A stretch of DNA of 64,000 bases, taken from assembly GCF_017744835.1 (NCBI RefSeq), contig NZ_JAGIAM010000007.1, positions 1 through 64,000 on the forward strand, given 5' to 3'. Origin of the DNA: Sphingomonas sp. GTDB lineage: Bacteria; Pseudomonadota; Alphaproteobacteria; Sphingomonadales; Sphingomonadaceae. Below the pieces are notes generated by a model. It was not told the DNA's origin. It ran no database searches and saw only the letters and a list, made by a program, of their open reading frames with translations. Each line of letters opens with the position of its first letter. Positions within the stretch are counted from its first letter, which is position 1. Below, piece after piece: positions 45,075 through 56,053 of the stretch. The position numbers were made by a program, and so were the translations under genes.

Positions 45075-46486
45075 GGCTGGGTGCACTGACCGGCGGCGAT
45101 CAGGCCGCTGTCGTCACCGGCTTTGCGATCGACCATCGAAAGGTCGCGCCGGGGACGATCTTCGGCGCGTTCGAGGGCGCCCGGGTCAACGGCGAGGACT
45201 TCATTCCCGACGCGGTCAAGGCAGGTGCAGTCGCGATCGTCGCGCGCCCCGAGGCGGTCGTCGAAGGCGCGCTCCACATTGCCGCGGACAATCCGCGCGA
45301 GCGCTTCGCCCGACTCGCGGCGCAATTCTTCGCGCCCTTTCCCGAGACCGCAGTGGCGGTGACCGGCACCAACGGCAAGACCTCCACCGTCGAGATGACT
45401 CGCCAGCTCTGGCGGATGGCGGGGTTTCACGCCGCGTCGATCGGCACGCTGGGCGTCACCACGGCCGACGAGCGCGTGACCACGGGGTTGACCACGCCCG
45501 ACATCGTCACCTTCCTGTCCAATGTAGCAGGGCTGGCGCGCGAGGGCGTGACGCATGTCGCGTTCGAGGCGTCGTCGCACGGGCTGTCGCAATATCGCAC
45601 CGAGGGGCTGCCGGTGCGCGCGGCGGCGTTCACCAACTTGAGCCGCGATCATCTCGACTATCACGGCGACATGGCCGCCTATTTCTGCGCCAAGCTCCGC
45701 CTGTTTGCGGACGTGCTCGATCCCGACGGCACCGCTGTGGTCTGGGCCGACGACCCGCACGCGCCGCGGGTCGAGGAACTCGCCCGGATGCGCGGCAACC
45801 GGCTGATCACGGTCGGCGAGCATGGCGCGACGCTCAAGCTGGTCGGGCGCGAGCCGACGCTGCTGGGGCAGGGGCTCACGATCGAGACCGAGGGCGGCAC
45901 GCACAAGGTGATGCTGCCGCTGATCGGCGCCTATCAGGCTGCCAATGCCTTGACTGCCGCGGGGCTGGTGATCGCGACCGGCGGCGACGTGGCGACGACG
46001 ATCGCGAACCTCGGCCGCCTCCAACCGGTGCGCGGGCGGCTCGAGCGGGCGGTGATCGCCCGGAGCGGAGCGCCGGTCTATGTCGACTATGCGCACACGC
46101 CCGACGCGATCGAAGCTGCGATTGCCGCGCTGAAGCCGCACACCGGCGGGCGGCTGATCCTGGTGTTCGGCGCGGGCGGCGACCGCGACCGCGGCAAGCG
46201 CGAGCCGATGGGCCAGGCGGCCGCGGCGGGCGCCGAGGTGGTGATCGTCACTGACGACAATCCGCGCAGCGAGGATGCCGCCGCGATCCGCGCCGAAGTG
46301 CTGAAGGGTGCGCCGGGCGCGCTCGACATTGGCGGCCGTCGCGACGCGATCCGCGCGGCGATTGAGATGGCCGGGAGCGAAGACATCGTGCTGATCGCCG
46401 GCAAGGGGCATGAGCAGGGGCAGATCGTGGGAGACATGGTGCTGCCGTTCGACGATGTGACCGTCGCGCGGGAGTGCGCGGCGTGA
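45071..46486 (+). CDS. murE: UDP-MurNAc-L-Ala-D-Glu:meso-DAP ligase
   Basis: 471 residues starting MRLGALTGGDQAAVV. ATP loop VTGTNGKTSTVEM, carbamylated-Lys region, and the DNPR motif (VTDDNPRSED) that selects meso-diaminopimelate. ATGA overlap with ftsI; GTGA overlap with murF. Cytosolic. Confidence 0.96.
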   Translation: MRLGALTGGDQAAVVTGFAIDHRKVAPGTIFGAFEGARVNGEDFIPDAVKAGAVAIVARPEAVVEGALHIAADNPRERFARLAAQFFAPFPETAVAVTGTNGKTSTVEMTRQLWRMAGFHAASIGTLGVTTADERVTTGLTTPDIVTFLSNVAGLAREGVTHVAFEASSHGLSQYRTEGLPVRAAAFTNLSRDHLDYHGDMAAYFCAKLRLFADVLDPDGTAVVWADDPHAPRVEELARMRGNRLITVGEHGATLKLVGREPTLLGQGLTIETEGGTHKVMLPLIGAYQAANALTAAGLVIATGGDVATTIANLGRLQPVRGRLERAVIARSGAPVYVDYAHTPDAIEAAIAALKPHTGGRLILVFGAGGDRDRGKREPMGQAAAAGAEVVIVTDDNPRSEDAAAIRAEVLKGAPGALDIGGRRDAIRAAIEMAGSEDIVLIAGKGHEQGQIVGDMVLPFDDVTVARECAA

Positions 46487-47862
46487 GCCTCTGGACTTCC
46501 GCGGAGATCGCCTCCGCGACCGGCGGCGCAGCCTCGACGGAGTTCACTGTCTCCGGCGTCACTTTCGACTCGCGCGAAGTCGGCCCCGGCGACCTGTTCC
46601 TCGCGCTCAAGGGCGAGACGACCGACGGGCATCGCTTTCTCGACCAGGCCTTTGCGCAAGGCGCGGGGGGCGCGGTGGTCTCGATGGCGGTCGAGCATCC
46701 GCATGTGCTGGTCGACGATACCATGGCTGCGCTCAACGCGCTCGGCGCGGCGTCGCGGGTGCGCATGCAGGGCAAGGTGATCGGCGTCACCGGATCGGTG
46801 GGCAAGACCGGCACCAAGGAAGCGCTGTTCGCCGCGCTGGACAGGATGGAGCCCGGCGCGGCGCATCGTTCGGTCAAGAGCTACAACAACCACACCGGCG
46901 TTCCGCTCAGCCTGGCACGAATGCCGCGCGAGGCGCGCTTCGGCGTGTTCGAGATGGGGATGAACCATGCCGGCGAACTCGCGGAGCTCACGCGGCTGGT
47001 GCGCCCGCATGTCGCGATGGTCACCACGATCGCGCCGGCGCACATGGGGTTCTTCGCGAGCGAGGAAGCCATCGCCGACGCCAAGGGTGAGATCTTCCAG
47101 GGATTGGAGCCCGGCGGTACGGCCGTCGTGCCGTTCGACAGCCCCCACCGGGATCGGCTGATCGCCGCCGCGCGGCCGCACGCCGCGAAGGTCGTGACCT
47201 TCGGGCTTGGGCAGGGGGCCGATTACCGCGCGGTCGAATCGATTCGCACGCGCACCGGCGGTACCTTCGTCACCGCGCGGTTCGGCGACCGCGAGCTGAG
47301 CTTCACCATCGCCCAGCCAGGCGCGCACTGGGTTTCAAACGCGATGGGCATCCTTGCTGTGGTCGATGCAGTGGGCGGCGACTTGGAGATGGCGGGCCTT
47401 GCGCTGGCCGAAATGGGCGGGCTGCCCGGCCGCGGTGCGCGCTTCCTCACGCGAGTGGGGGAAGGCGAGGCGCTGGTGATCGACGAGAGCTACAACGCCA
47501 ATCCCGCCTCGATGCGTGCGACGCTGAAGGTGCTGGCGCAGGAGCACGCGCGCCGCCTGGTGGTGCTGGGCGAGATGCGCGAGCTGGGCGAGCATTCGGA
47601 TGGCTTCCATGCCGAGCTGGCTGAGCCGATCGAGGCGGCGGGCGTATCGCATGCGATCCTCGTCGGCGAAGCAATGGGTGCGCTCGCGAATGCGCTTGAG
47701 GGCAGGGTGGATTTCGTCCATGTGCCCGACGCCGCGACTGCGCGCGAACGGCTCGAGGCCGTGCTGGCGCCGGGCGACGCGGTTCTCGTGAAAGGCTCGA
47801 ACGGCGTGCGGCTCTCCACGCTTGTGGCGGCGCTGGCGGAAAGGCAATCATGCTCTACCTGA
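46483..47862 (+). CDS. murF: UDP-MurNAc-tripeptide:D-Ala-D-Ala ligase
   Basis: 459 residues from GTG 46483 ([15 protein letters not shown]). ATP loop [17 protein letters not shown], then [24 protein letters not shown] and [15 protein letters not shown]. It adds D-Ala-D-Ala to complete the pentapeptide. GTG 46474 is also in frame but the GTGA overlap is favoured. Overlaps mraY by 13 bp. Confidence 0.95.
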   Translation: MSLWTSAEIASATGGAASTEFTVSGVTFDSREVGPGDLFLALKGETTDGHRFLDQAFAQGAGGAVVSMAVEHPHVLVDDTMAALNALGAASRVRMQGKVIGVTGSVGKTGTKEALFAALDRMEPGAAHRSVKSYNNHTGVPLSLARMPREARFGVFEMGMNHAGELAELTRLVRPHVAMVTTIAPAHMGFFASEEAIADAKGEIFQGLEPGGTAVVPFDSPHRDRLIAAARPHAAKVVTFGLGQGADYRAVESIRTRTGGTFVTARFGDRELSFTIAQPGAHWVSNAMGILAVVDAVGGDLEMAGLALAEMGGLPGRGARFLTRVGEGEALVIDESYNANPASMRATLKVLAQEHARRLVVLGEMRELGEHSDGFHAELAEPIEAAGVSHAILVGEAMGALANALEGRVDFVHVPDAATARERLEAVLAPGDAVLVKGSNGVRLSTLVAALAERQSCST

Positions 47863-48920
47863 TCGCGGAATATCTGGGCTTCCCTGGAGCCCTGAACCTT
47901 ATCCGCTATCTCTCCTTCCGCACCGGCGCGGCCGTAACGACGGCGCTGCTGCTCGGGCTGCTGATGGGGCCGAGCTTCATCGGCTGGCTGCGCGTGCGCC
48001 AGGGCAAGGGACAGCCGATCCGCACCGACGGCCCGCAGACTCATCTCGCCAAGCGCGGCACGCCCACGATGGGCGGGCTGATGATCCTCAGCTCGCTGAT
48101 GATCTCGCTGCTGCTGTGGATGGATCTTTCGAACCCGATGGTCTGGGCATGCATGTTCGTGACCTTCGGCTTCGGCATGATCGGTTTCCTCGACGACTAT
48201 GACAAGGTGCGCAAGGCGAGCACCGCGGGCGTCTCGGGCCGCGTGCGTCTGCTCGGCGAGTTCGTGATCGCGGGCATCGCCAGTTGGATCATCGTCCAGC
48301 ACAGCGGCACCGAGCTCTACGTGCCCTTCTTCAGCTGGATCCATCCGGATCTCGGCTATTTCTACATCGTCTTCGCCGCCTTCACGATCGTGGCGTTCGG
48401 CAATGCAGTGAACCTCACCGACGGGCTCGACGGGCTCGCCTCGATGCCGGTGATCATCGCCAGCCTGGCGTTCATGGTGATCGTGTACCTGACCGGCAAC
48501 GTGCGCTTTGCGACGTACCTGGGCATCCCGCATGTGCCGGGATCGGGCGACCTTGCGATCTTCTGCGGCGCGATGATCGGGGCGGGGCTCGCCTTCCTGT
48601 GGTTCAATGCGCCCCCGGCGGCAGTGTTCATGGGCGACACCGGCAGCCTGGCGCTCGGCGGAGCGCTGGGCGCGATCGCCGTCACGTCGCACCATGAGCT
48701 GGTGCTCGGCATCATCGGCGGCCTGTTCGTCGTCGAGGCGATGAGCGTGATCATCCAGGTCTTCTTCTTCAAGCGGACGGGCAAGCGCGTGTTCCGGATG
48801 GCGCCGATCCACCATCATTTCGAGCAGCTCGGCTGGGCCGAGCCGACGGTCGTGATCCGCTTCTGGATCATCGCCTTCGTGCTCGCGCTCGCGGGGCTTT
48901 CGACCCTCAAGCTCCGGTGA
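47850..48920 (+). CDS. mraY: phospho-MurNAc-pentapeptide translocase
   Basis: 356 residues, about ten membrane helices. Catalytic and Mg motifs [23 protein letters not shown] and the MAPIHHHFE histidine loop. It makes lipid I from UDP-MurNAc-pentapeptide and undecaprenyl phosphate. Its stop overlaps murD (GTGA). Confidence 0.97.
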   Translation: MLYLIAEYLGFPGALNLIRYLSFRTGAAVTTALLLGLLMGPSFIGWLRVRQGKGQPIRTDGPQTHLAKRGTPTMGGLMILSSLMISLLLWMDLSNPMVWACMFVTFGFGMIGFLDDYDKVRKASTAGVSGRVRLLGEFVIAGIASWIIVQHSGTELYVPFFSWIHPDLGYFYIVFAAFTIVAFGNAVNLTDGLDGLASMPVIIASLAFMVIVYLTGNVRFATYLGIPHVPGSGDLAIFCGAMIGAGLAFLWFNAPPAAVFMGDTGSLALGGALGAIAVTSHHELVLGIIGGLFVVEAMSVIIQVFFFKRTGKRVFRMAPIHHHFEQLGWAEPTVVIRFWIIAFVLALAGLSTLKLR

Positions 48921-50245
48921 TCACCAGCGAGGCCTGGCGCGGCAAACGCTACGCGGTTCTCGGGCTGGCACGCTCGGGGCTTGCGACGGTCGACGCTCTC
49001 ATAACCGCGGGCGCGCAAGTCACTGCCTGGGATACCAACGATACGCGCCGTGAAGAGGCTGCAGACCGCGTTCAGGAACTGTCGCTCGACCTCTCACGTG
49101 TCGATTTGGACTTTGCGGATCCGGTGGAGATCGACCTTTCCGGCTTCTCCGGCGTCGTCGTTTCGCCCGGGGTGCCGCTCAACAAGCATCCGATTGCAGC
49201 TCATGCTGCGGCGTTCGGCGTTCCGGTGATTGGCGATGTCGAGCTCTTCGCGCAGGCGCGCGCCGATCTGCCACCGCACAAGGTGGTCGGCATCACCGGC
49301 ACCAACGGCAAATCGACCACCACCGCGCTGATCGACCATATCTGCCGCACTTCGGGGCTGCCGAGCCTGGCCGGCGGCAATATCGGCCTGCCGATCCTCG
49401 GCCGCGATCCGCTGCCGGAGGGCGGGGTCTATGTGCTCGAGCTTTCGAGCTACCAGGTCGATCTGACTTTCAGTCTCGACTGCGACGTCGCGGTGCTGCT
49501 CAACATCACCCCCGATCATCTCGATCGCTATGACGGGTTCGCGGCCTATGCTGCCGCCAAGGCGCGGCTGTTCGCGATGCAGTCGAAGGGCCATGCCGCG
49601 GTGATCGGGATCGGGGACACGCCTTCGTACGAGATCGCGGCGCAGCTCGCGCGGGCGGGCCGCAGTGAGGATCTCAGCAAGATTGCTCCCGGCGTTTGCA
49701 TGGACCAGTCGCGCTGGCCTGCGCTGCAGGGGCCGCACAACGCGCAGAACGCGCTCGCGGCGATCGCTGCATGCGAGGCGCTGGGCGTCGCGCGCGAGGC
49801 GATCGATCGCGGGCTCGAGACCTTCCCCGGCCTGCCCCACCGCATGGAGCGCGTGGCGACGAAGAACGGCGTGCTGTTCGTCAACGACAGCAAGGCGACC
49901 AATGCGGATTCCACCGCGCCGGCGCTCTCCGCCTATCCACGCATTCACTGGATTCTCGGCGGGCTCGCCAAGACAAACGACCTCGACGCCTGCCGTCCGG
50001 GTTTCCCCCATGTTGCGAAGGCTTATACCATCGGCGACGCGAGCGAGATGTTCGCGAAGCTGCTGGAGGGGGAAATGCCGGTCGAACGTTCGGGCACGCT
50101 CGAGGCGGCAGTGAAGAGCGCCGCCGCCAATGCGCGCCCCGGCGAGACGGTGCTGCTTTCGCCGGCCTGCGCCTCCTTCGACCAGTTCAAGGACTATGAG
50201 GCCCGCGGCCAGGCCTTCCGCGATGCCGTGGAGGCGCTCGGATGA
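48917..50245 (+). CDS. murD: UDP-MurNAc-L-Ala:D-Glu ligase
   Basis: 442 residues from GTG. UDP-binding N-domain [22 protein letters not shown] loop [25 protein letters not shown] and the C-terminal [14 protein letters not shown] overlap with ftsW. Confidence 0.96.
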   Translation: MITSEAWRGKRYAVLGLARSGLATVDALITAGAQVTAWDTNDTRREEAADRVQELSLDLSRVDLDFADPVEIDLSGFSGVVVSPGVPLNKHPIAAHAAAFGVPVIGDVELFAQARADLPPHKVVGITGTNGKSTTTALIDHICRTSGLPSLAGGNIGLPILGRDPLPEGGVYVLELSSYQVDLTFSLDCDVAVLLNITPDHLDRYDGFAAYAAAKARLFAMQSKGHAAVIGIGDTPSYEIAAQLARAGRSEDLSKIAPGVCMDQSRWPALQGPHNAQNALAAIAACEALGVAREAIDRGLETFPGLPHRMERVATKNGVLFVNDSKATNADSTAPALSAYPRIHWILGGLAKTNDLDACRPGFPHVAKAYTIGDASEMFAKLLEGEMPVERSGTLEAAVKSAAANARPGETVLLSPACASFDQFKDYEARGQAFRDAVEALG

Positions 50246-51471
50246 ACGACGCGGCCGAAGCCGATTCGATCGGCCGCGAGGTCAAGCGCCGGGTGAGCAA
50301 GCAACTCGGGCGCTCCAATACCTCGCGTTCGGGCATGTGGTTCTGGGAGGTCGACCGCGTGCTGTTGACGCTCGTCCTCGTCCTGATCGCGATCGGGCTG
50401 GTGGCGGTGGCGGCAGCTTCGCCGGCAGCGGCGCGGCGCTACTCGGATGCGGCGCACGTGATGCCCGCGATGCATTATTTCTGGCGCCAGCTCGTCTGGG
50501 TCTGCGTGTCGCTGCCTGTGCTGATCGCCGTCTCGATGCTGCCCGAAACCGCCGCGCGGCGGCTGTCGCTGGTCTGCGCGGGCGTGTTCCTTTTCCTGCT
50601 CGCGCTGGTTCCCGTGGTGGGCGCCGAGGTGAACGGCGCGAAGCGCTGGATCAACCTGGGCTTCTCCGACCTGCAGCCATCGGAGTTCCTGAAACCCTTC
50701 TTCATCGTCGCAACCGCCTGGATCCTGTCGTTCCGCGCGAAGGACCCCGAGCTGCCGGTGCTGTTCGTCACCGGCGCGCTCACCGCGGTGGTCGCCGTGC
50801 TGCTGATGCTCCAGCCGGACTTCGGGCAGACGATGGTGTTCGGCGCCGTCTGGGTGATCCTGCTGATCGTCTCGGGGATTTCGCCGGTTGCGATTGCAGG
50901 GCTCGGCGGCACTGCGGTGGCGGGCGTCGTGGCGGCCTATCTTTTCTATGATACCGCGCACACGCGCATCAACAACTTCCTCTTCCCGAGCAAGGAGGCC
51001 GCGCTCGCCGATCGCTACCAGATCGAGACCGCGCATGCGACGCTGACCGGCGGCGGCCTGACCGGAACGGGGCCGGGTAGCGGCCAGATGAAGTTCCGCC
51101 TGCCCGAGGCGCATACCGACTATATCTTCTCTGTGATCGGCGAGGAGTTCGGGCTGCTCGCCTGCGCAGTGATCGTCATGCTCTATGCCGCGATCGTGAT
51201 CCGCGTCTTCATGAAGCTGCTCGACGAGGAGGACGCCTTCCGCCTGCTCGCCGCTGCCGGCCTCGCTTCCCAATTCGGCATCCAGGCGCTGATCAACATG
51301 GCCGTGAACACCGGGATCGCGCCGTCGAAGGGGATGACGCTGCCGTTCATCAGCTATGGCGGGTCGTCGATGGTGGCGCTTTCGGTCGGCTTCGGGCTGC
51401 TGCTCGCTTTCACGCGACGAAACCCGTATCTGAAGCGCTCTCCCTACACGGGCCGGTGGAGCAAAGGATGA
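50242..51471 (+). CDS. ftsW: septal peptidoglycan glycosyltransferase FtsW
   Basis: 409 residues, SEDS family, about ten membrane helices. Signatures WINLGFSDLQPSEFLKP, PDFGQTMVF, and the catalytic-loop region with FPSKEAALADRYQIETA, GTGPGSG, LPEAHTDYIFSVIGEEFG, and SYGGSSMVALS. It polymerises lipid II with FtsI. A long polar N-terminus (about 40 residues) precedes the first helix. Confidence 0.96.
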   Translation: MNDAAEADSIGREVKRRVSKQLGRSNTSRSGMWFWEVDRVLLTLVLVLIAIGLVAVAAASPAAARRYSDAAHVMPAMHYFWRQLVWVCVSLPVLIAVSMLPETAARRLSLVCAGVFLFLLALVPVVGAEVNGAKRWINLGFSDLQPSEFLKPFFIVATAWILSFRAKDPELPVLFVTGALTAVVAVLLMLQPDFGQTMVFGAVWVILLIVSGISPVAIAGLGGTAVAGVVAAYLFYDTAHTRINNFLFPSKEAALADRYQIETAHATLTGGGLTGTGPGSGQMKFRLPEAHTDYIFSVIGEEFGLLACAVIVMLYAAIVIRVFMKLLDEEDAFRLLAAAGLASQFGIQALINMAVNTGIAPSKGMTLPFISYGGSSMVALSVGFGLLLAFTRRNPYLKRSPYTGRWSKG

Positions 51472-52622
51472 CCGAATCGCGCAGCTACGTTCTGGCAGCC
51501 GGGGGCACCGGCGGGCATATGGTGCCCGCGGCGGCGCTCGCGGTAGAGCTGACGCGGCGCGGCCATCACGTCGCGCTGATCAGCGACGACCGCGGCGTGC
51601 GCTTCCCCGGGCTGTTCGAGGGCGTCGAGACGCATGTGCTCCCCGCGGGAAGGCTGGGCGGCGGACCGATCGGTATGGCCAGGGCAGTCGGCAAGATGCT
51701 GGCGGGCCGCTCGATGGCGCTCAAGCTCTACAAGGCGCGGCGCCCGGCGGCAGTGATCGGCTTCGGCGGCTATCCGGCGTTTCCCGCGCTGCTCGCCGCC
51801 TTCCGCGCGCGCATCCCGACGATCGTCCATGAGCAGAACGCGGTGCTCGGCCGCGTCAATCGCCTGGTCGCAGGCAAGGTCGACGCGATCGCCACTTCTT
51901 ATGAGCATGTCGAGCGGCTCAAGTCCGGCTGGGAACCCAAGACGCACCTGATCGGCAATCCGGTGCGCGAGGAAGTGCTGGCGCTGCGCGACCGGCCTTA
52001 TCCCGTGCTCGACGAGGACGGCATCTTCCGCGTGCTTGTCACCGGCGGGAGCCAGGGCGCATCGGTGCTGAGCCAGGTGGTGCCCGACGGGCTCGCGCTG
52101 CTCCCGGTCCATTTCCGCCGCCGGCTGCAGGTTACGCACCAGGCGCGCGTCGAGGACATCGACACGGTGCGCGCCAAATACGCAGCGCACTCGATCCCCG
52201 CCGAGATCGCCACCTATCTGGCCGACATGCCCGAGCGGCTCGCCTGGGCGCATGTCGTGATCGCAAGGGCAGGAGCCTCGACCATCGCCGAGCTGACTGC
52301 GGCCGGCCGCCCGGCGATCCTGGTGCCGCTGCCGACCGCGACCGACGACCACCAGACCGCCAATGCCCGTGAGATCAGCGAAGCGGGCGGCGCACGCACC
52401 ATCGCGCAGCGCGCCTTTACTGCGCCCGAGCTCGCCAAGCAGATGCAGAAGCTGGGCCTCGAGACCGAGGGCCTGGCGCTTGCCGCGGCGCGCGCGCGCA
52501 GCTGCGGCCGCCCCTATGCCGTCCGCGACCTCGCGGACCTCGTCGAATCGATCAACGCCCCGGCCGCCCCTGTGGGGAAGGCCCGGGCGGCAGCAACCCA
52601 GGGAAGGCCGGCTTACGCATGA
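51468..52622 (+). CDS. murG: UDP-GlcNAc:lipid I GlcNAc transferase
   Basis: 384 residues starting [20 protein letters not shown]. The [10 protein letters not shown] loop, [62 protein letters not shown] and DDHQTANA mark MurG. It makes lipid II on the inner leaflet. ATGA overlaps at both ends. Confidence 0.97.
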   Translation: MTESRSYVLAAGGTGGHMVPAAALAVELTRRGHHVALISDDRGVRFPGLFEGVETHVLPAGRLGGGPIGMARAVGKMLAGRSMALKLYKARRPAAVIGFGGYPAFPALLAAFRARIPTIVHEQNAVLGRVNRLVAGKVDAIATSYEHVERLKSGWEPKTHLIGNPVREEVLALRDRPYPVLDEDGIFRVLVTGGSQGASVLSQVVPDGLALLPVHFRRRLQVTHQARVEDIDTVRAKYAAHSIPAEIATYLADMPERLAWAHVVIARAGASTIAELTAAGRPAILVPLPTATDDHQTANAREISEAGGARTIAQRAFTAPELAKQMQKLGLETEGLALAAARARSCGRPYAVRDLADLVESINAPAAPVGKARAAATQGRPAYA

Positions 52623-54037
52623 AGGGTGTCGCAACCGACATCGGTACCATCCATTTCGTCGGCATCGGCGGGATCGGCATGTCGGGCATCGCCGAGGTGA
52701 TGCACAATCTCGGCTACAAGGTGCAGGGATCGGACGTCGCCGAGGGCTATGTCGTCCAGGGGCTGCGCGACCGTGGCATCCCGGTGGCGATCGGCCACAA
52801 GCCCGAGAATCTGGGAGACGCAGCGGTGGTGGTGGTCTCCACCGCGATCGTGCGCACCAATCCCGAGGTCGAAGCCGCTTACGAGCGCCGCATTCCGGTG
52901 GTGCGCCGCGCGGAGATGCTCGCCGAGCTGATGCGCCTTAAATCCACCGTCGCGGTGGCGGGCACGCACGGCAAGACCACGACCACGTCGATGGTCGCGG
53001 CGCTGCTCGACGCGGGCGGGGTGGACCCGACCGTGATCAACGGCGGCATCATCAACCAGTACGGCTCGAACGCGCGGCTGGGCGACAGCGACTGGATGGT
53101 GGTGGAGGCCGACGAGAGCGACGGCAGCTTCCTGCGGCTCGACGGCACGATCGCAGTGGTGACCAACATCGATCCCGAGCATCTCGACCATTACGGCTCG
53201 TTCGACCGAGCCAAGGACGCCTATGTCGAGTTCGTCGAGAACGTGCCCTTCTACGGCGCGGCCTTGCTCTGCCTCGACCACCCCGAAGTGCAGGCGATCA
53301 TCCCGCGCGTGCGCGACCGGCGGCTCGTCACCTATGGCTTCGCCGCCAGCGCGGACGTTCGCGGCGTGAACGTCACGCCATTTTCGGGCGGCAATCGCTT
53401 CGAGGCGATCATCCGCAACCGCGACGGCACGACGCGCTCGATCGAGAACATCGAGCTGCCGATGCCGGGGCGGCACAATGTCCAGAACGCGCTCGCCGCG
53501 ATCGGCGTGGCGCTGGAGCTCGGCATTCCCGACGCGACGATCCAGCAAGGCTTCGCTAAGTTCGGTGGGGTCAAGCGCCGCTTCACAAAGGTGGGCGAGA
53601 CCGGCGGCATCACCGTGATCGACGATTATGGCCACCATCCGGTCGAGATCCGCGCGGTGCTCGCCGCCGCGCGCGAGAGCGCCGAGGGGCGCGTGATCGC
53701 GGTCGTCCAGCCGCACCGCTATTCGCGTCTCGGCAATCTGATGGACGAGTTCGCCCAGGCCTTCAACGACGCCGACATGGTGTTCGTGACCCCCGTCTAT
53801 GCCGCCGGCGAGGAGCCGCGCGAAGGGGTGAACGCCGAGGCGCTGGTCGAAAACGTCAAGCGTCGCGGGCACCGCTCGGTCGCGTCCGTCGCGGATGCCG
53901 ATGCGCTCGCCCGCACGATCGCCGAAGTCGGGCGGCCGGGCGACCTGCTCGTCTGCCTGGGCGCGGGCGACATCACCAAATGGGCCGCCGGGCTTGCGCC
54001 CGCGATCGAGGCGGCGCGCGAGGAGGCTGCAGCATGA
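52619..54037 (+). CDS. murC: UDP-MurNAc:L-Ala ligase
   Basis: 472 residues. UDP-binding [19 protein letters not shown] loop [42 protein letters not shown]. First amino-acid addition to the muropeptide. The 3' end carries an AGGAGG (54021-54026) that serves the next small gene. Confidence 0.97.
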   Translation: MKGVATDIGTIHFVGIGGIGMSGIAEVMHNLGYKVQGSDVAEGYVVQGLRDRGIPVAIGHKPENLGDAAVVVVSTAIVRTNPEVEAAYERRIPVVRRAEMLAELMRLKSTVAVAGTHGKTTTTSMVAALLDAGGVDPTVINGGIINQYGSNARLGDSDWMVVEADESDGSFLRLDGTIAVVTNIDPEHLDHYGSFDRAKDAYVEFVENVPFYGAALLCLDHPEVQAIIPRVRDRRLVTYGFAASADVRGVNVTPFSGGNRFEAIIRNRDGTTRSIENIELPMPGRHNVQNALAAIGVALELGIPDATIQQGFAKFGGVKRRFTKVGETGGITVIDDYGHHPVEIRAVLAAARESAEGRVIAVVQPHRYSRLGNLMDEFAQAFNDADMVFVTPVYAAGEEPREGVNAEALVENVKRRGHRSVASVADADALARTIAEVGRPGDLLVCLGAGDITKWAAGLAPAIEAAREEAAA

Positions 54038-54228
54038 GCGATTGGTTCTCCACCGCCCTCGAAATGCAGCGCGAGATGCTGCGGGCGCAAAAGGCGCAGA
54101 TGGACGCTGCGCAGAAGATGCTCGACGGCGGCCGCGAGCTGATGAAGTTCCAGGAGGCCGGCCAGAAGGCCGCCGAGGCCAATCTCGCCGCGTGGAAGCA
54201 ATGGGCGGGCCTCTGGGGGTGGAAGTGA
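54034..54228 (+). CDS. small unknown protein inside the dcw cluster
   Basis: 64 residues, [20 protein letters not shown] and on to a Trp-rich end ([11 protein letters not shown]). It looks wholly helical and amphipathic, rich in Met, Gln, Lys and Ala, with no membrane segment, and the C-terminal aromatic cluster could dock on membrane or protein. ATGA overlap with murC, GTGA overlap with murB, and a perfect AGGAGG 7 bases before the ATG. Position and coupling point to a role in the division/cell-wall pathway, but no family is recognised; a faint phasin-like helix pattern is the only likeness. Confidence 0.8.
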   Translation: MSDWFSTALEMQREMLRAQKAQMDAAQKMLDGGRELMKFQEAGQKAAEANLAAWKQWAGLWGWK

Positions 54229-55124
54229 GCGTCTGTTACGCGCTGCCTCCGGTTCGTGGAAAATTGACGCACGGCGCACCGCTCGCGCCTCTCGTATGGT
54301 TCAAGAGCGGCGGCGCGGCGGAATGGCTGTTCGAGCCGGCGGACGTCAAGGACCTGAGCGATTTCCTCTACGCGCTCGATCCCTCGGTGCCCGTGATGGG
54401 GCTGGGGCTGGGCTCGAACATGATCGTTCGCGACGGCGGCGTGCCCGGCGTGGTGGTGCGGCTGGGCAAGGCCTTCGCCACCGTCGAGCAGGTCGACGCG
54501 ACCACGCTCCAGTGCGGCGGTGGTGCTTCGGGAATTCTGGTTTCGTCCAAGGCGCGCGACGCGGGGATCGCGGGCGTGGAGTTCCTGCGTTCGATCCCCG
54601 GCACGGTCGGTGGCTTCGTGCGGATGAATGGCGGCGCCTATGGCCGCGAGACCAGCGACGTGCTCGTCGAGAGCGAAGTCGTGCTGCGCAGCGGCGAGCG
54701 CCGGGTCCTGTCGCGCGACGACCTCGGCTACACCTATCGCCACAGCGCGCTGCCCCCCGGCGCGATCGTGGTGAGCGCGACCTTCCGCGGAGAGGAGGGC
54801 GATCCCCAGGCAATCCAGGCCGAGATGGACCGCATCGCAGCCGCGCGCGAGGAATCGCAGCCGCTGCGATCGAAGACCGGCGGATCGACCTTCAAGAACC
54901 CCGAGGGCCACAAGGCCTGGGCGCTGGTCGATGCGGCCGGCTGCCGGGGCTTGCGCCGCGGTGACGCGCAGGTCTCCGAGAAGCATTGCAACTTCCTGCT
55001 CAACCTTGGCAGCGCGACGAGTGCCGACATCGAGGCGCTGGGCGAGGAAGTGCGGGCGAAGGTGAAGGCCCAATCCGGCGTGGAGCTGGAGTGGGAGATT
55101 CAGAGAGTTGGAGTAGCCGAGTGA
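54225..55124 (+). CDS. murB: UDP-N-acetylenolpyruvoylglucosamine reductase
   Basis: 299 residues from GTG. FAD-binding VMGLGLGSNMIVRDGGVPGV, SIPGTVGGFVRMNGGAYGRE, YTYRHSALP with the Tyr/Ser, and KTGGSTFKNPEGHKAWALVD, typical of type I MurB. Reduces UDP-GlcNAc-enolpyruvate to UDP-MurNAc. GTGA overlaps both neighbours. Confidence 0.95.
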   Translation: MSVCYALPPVRGKLTHGAPLAPLVWFKSGGAAEWLFEPADVKDLSDFLYALDPSVPVMGLGLGSNMIVRDGGVPGVVVRLGKAFATVEQVDATTLQCGGGASGILVSSKARDAGIAGVEFLRSIPGTVGGFVRMNGGAYGRETSDVLVESEVVLRSGERRVLSRDDLGYTYRHSALPPGAIVVSATFRGEEGDPQAIQAEMDRIAAAREESQPLRSKTGGSTFKNPEGHKAWALVDAAGCRGLRRGDAQVSEKHCNFLLNLGSATSADIEALGEEVRAKVKAQSGVELEWEIQRVGVAE

Positions 55125-56053
55125 AGCAGTTGCACGTCGCGGTCCTGATGGGCGGCTGGTCGGCCGAGCGCGAGGTTTCGCTGATGTCGGGCAGCGGCGT
55201 CGCGGAGGCGCTCGAGAGCCTGGGACACAAGGTCTCGCGTGTCGACATGGGGCATGACGTGGCGGTGCGGCTCGCCGAGCTGAAGCCCGACGTGGTGTTC
55301 AACGCGCTCCACGGCACGCCGGGCGAGGACGGTACGGTGCAGGGCATGCTCGACCTGATGGGCGTTCCCTACACGCATTCCGGGCTGGTCACTTCGGTGA
55401 TCGCGATCGACAAGCAGCTCACCAAGCAGGCGCTGGTGCCGCATGGCGTGCCGATGCCCGGCGGGCGGATGGTGCGTACCGAGGAACTGCACGAGCGCGA
55501 TCCGCTGCCGCGCCCCTATGTGCTCAAGCCCGTCAACGAAGGCTCGTCGGTGGGTGTGGCGATCGTCACTGCCGAGGGCAATTACGGCAATCCGATCGCG
55601 CGCGACGCGCGGGGGCCGTGGCAGGAATTCGACGAGCTGCTCGCCGAGCCCTTCATCCGCGGGCGCGAACTGACCACTGCGGTGCTGGGCGATACGGCGC
55701 TGGGCGTGACCGAACTCAAGCCCAAGAGCGGCTTCTACGACTACGACGCCAAATATACCGATGGGCTCACCGAGCATGTCTGCCCGGCCGAAGTGCCCGA
55801 GGAGATCGCCGAGGCGTGCAAGCGCATCGCGCTGGAGGCGCACCGGCTGCTCGGCTGCAAGGGCGCCTCGCGCTCCGACTTCCGCTGGGACGACAGCCAG
55901 GGCGTCGACGGGCTGTTCCTGCTCGAGGTGAACACCCAGCCCGGCATGACTCCGCTCAGCCTGGTGCCCGAGCAGGCCCGGCACATCGGGATGAGCTATC
56001 CCGAGCTGGTGCAGAAGATCGTCGAGGAAGCGCTCGCCGGAGGGCCCGCTTGA
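55121..56053 (+). CDS. ddl: D-alanine-D-alanine ligase
   Basis: 310 residues from GTG (MKQLHVAVLMGGWSAEREVS). ATP-grasp motifs: HGTPGEDGTVQG, YVLKPVNEGSSVGVAIV, and VNTQPGMTPLSLVPEQA. Makes the D-Ala-D-Ala used by MurF. TTGA overlap with ftsQ. Confidence 0.96.
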   Translation: MKQLHVAVLMGGWSAEREVSLMSGSGVAEALESLGHKVSRVDMGHDVAVRLAELKPDVVFNALHGTPGEDGTVQGMLDLMGVPYTHSGLVTSVIAIDKQLTKQALVPHGVPMPGGRMVRTEELHERDPLPRPYVLKPVNEGSSVGVAIVTAEGNYGNPIARDARGPWQEFDELLAEPFIRGRELTTAVLGDTALGVTELKPKSGFYDYDAKYTDGLTEHVCPAEVPEEIAEACKRIALEAHRLLGCKGASRSDFRWDDSQGVDGLFLLEVNTQPGMTPLSLVPEQARHIGMSYPELVQKIVEEALAGGPA

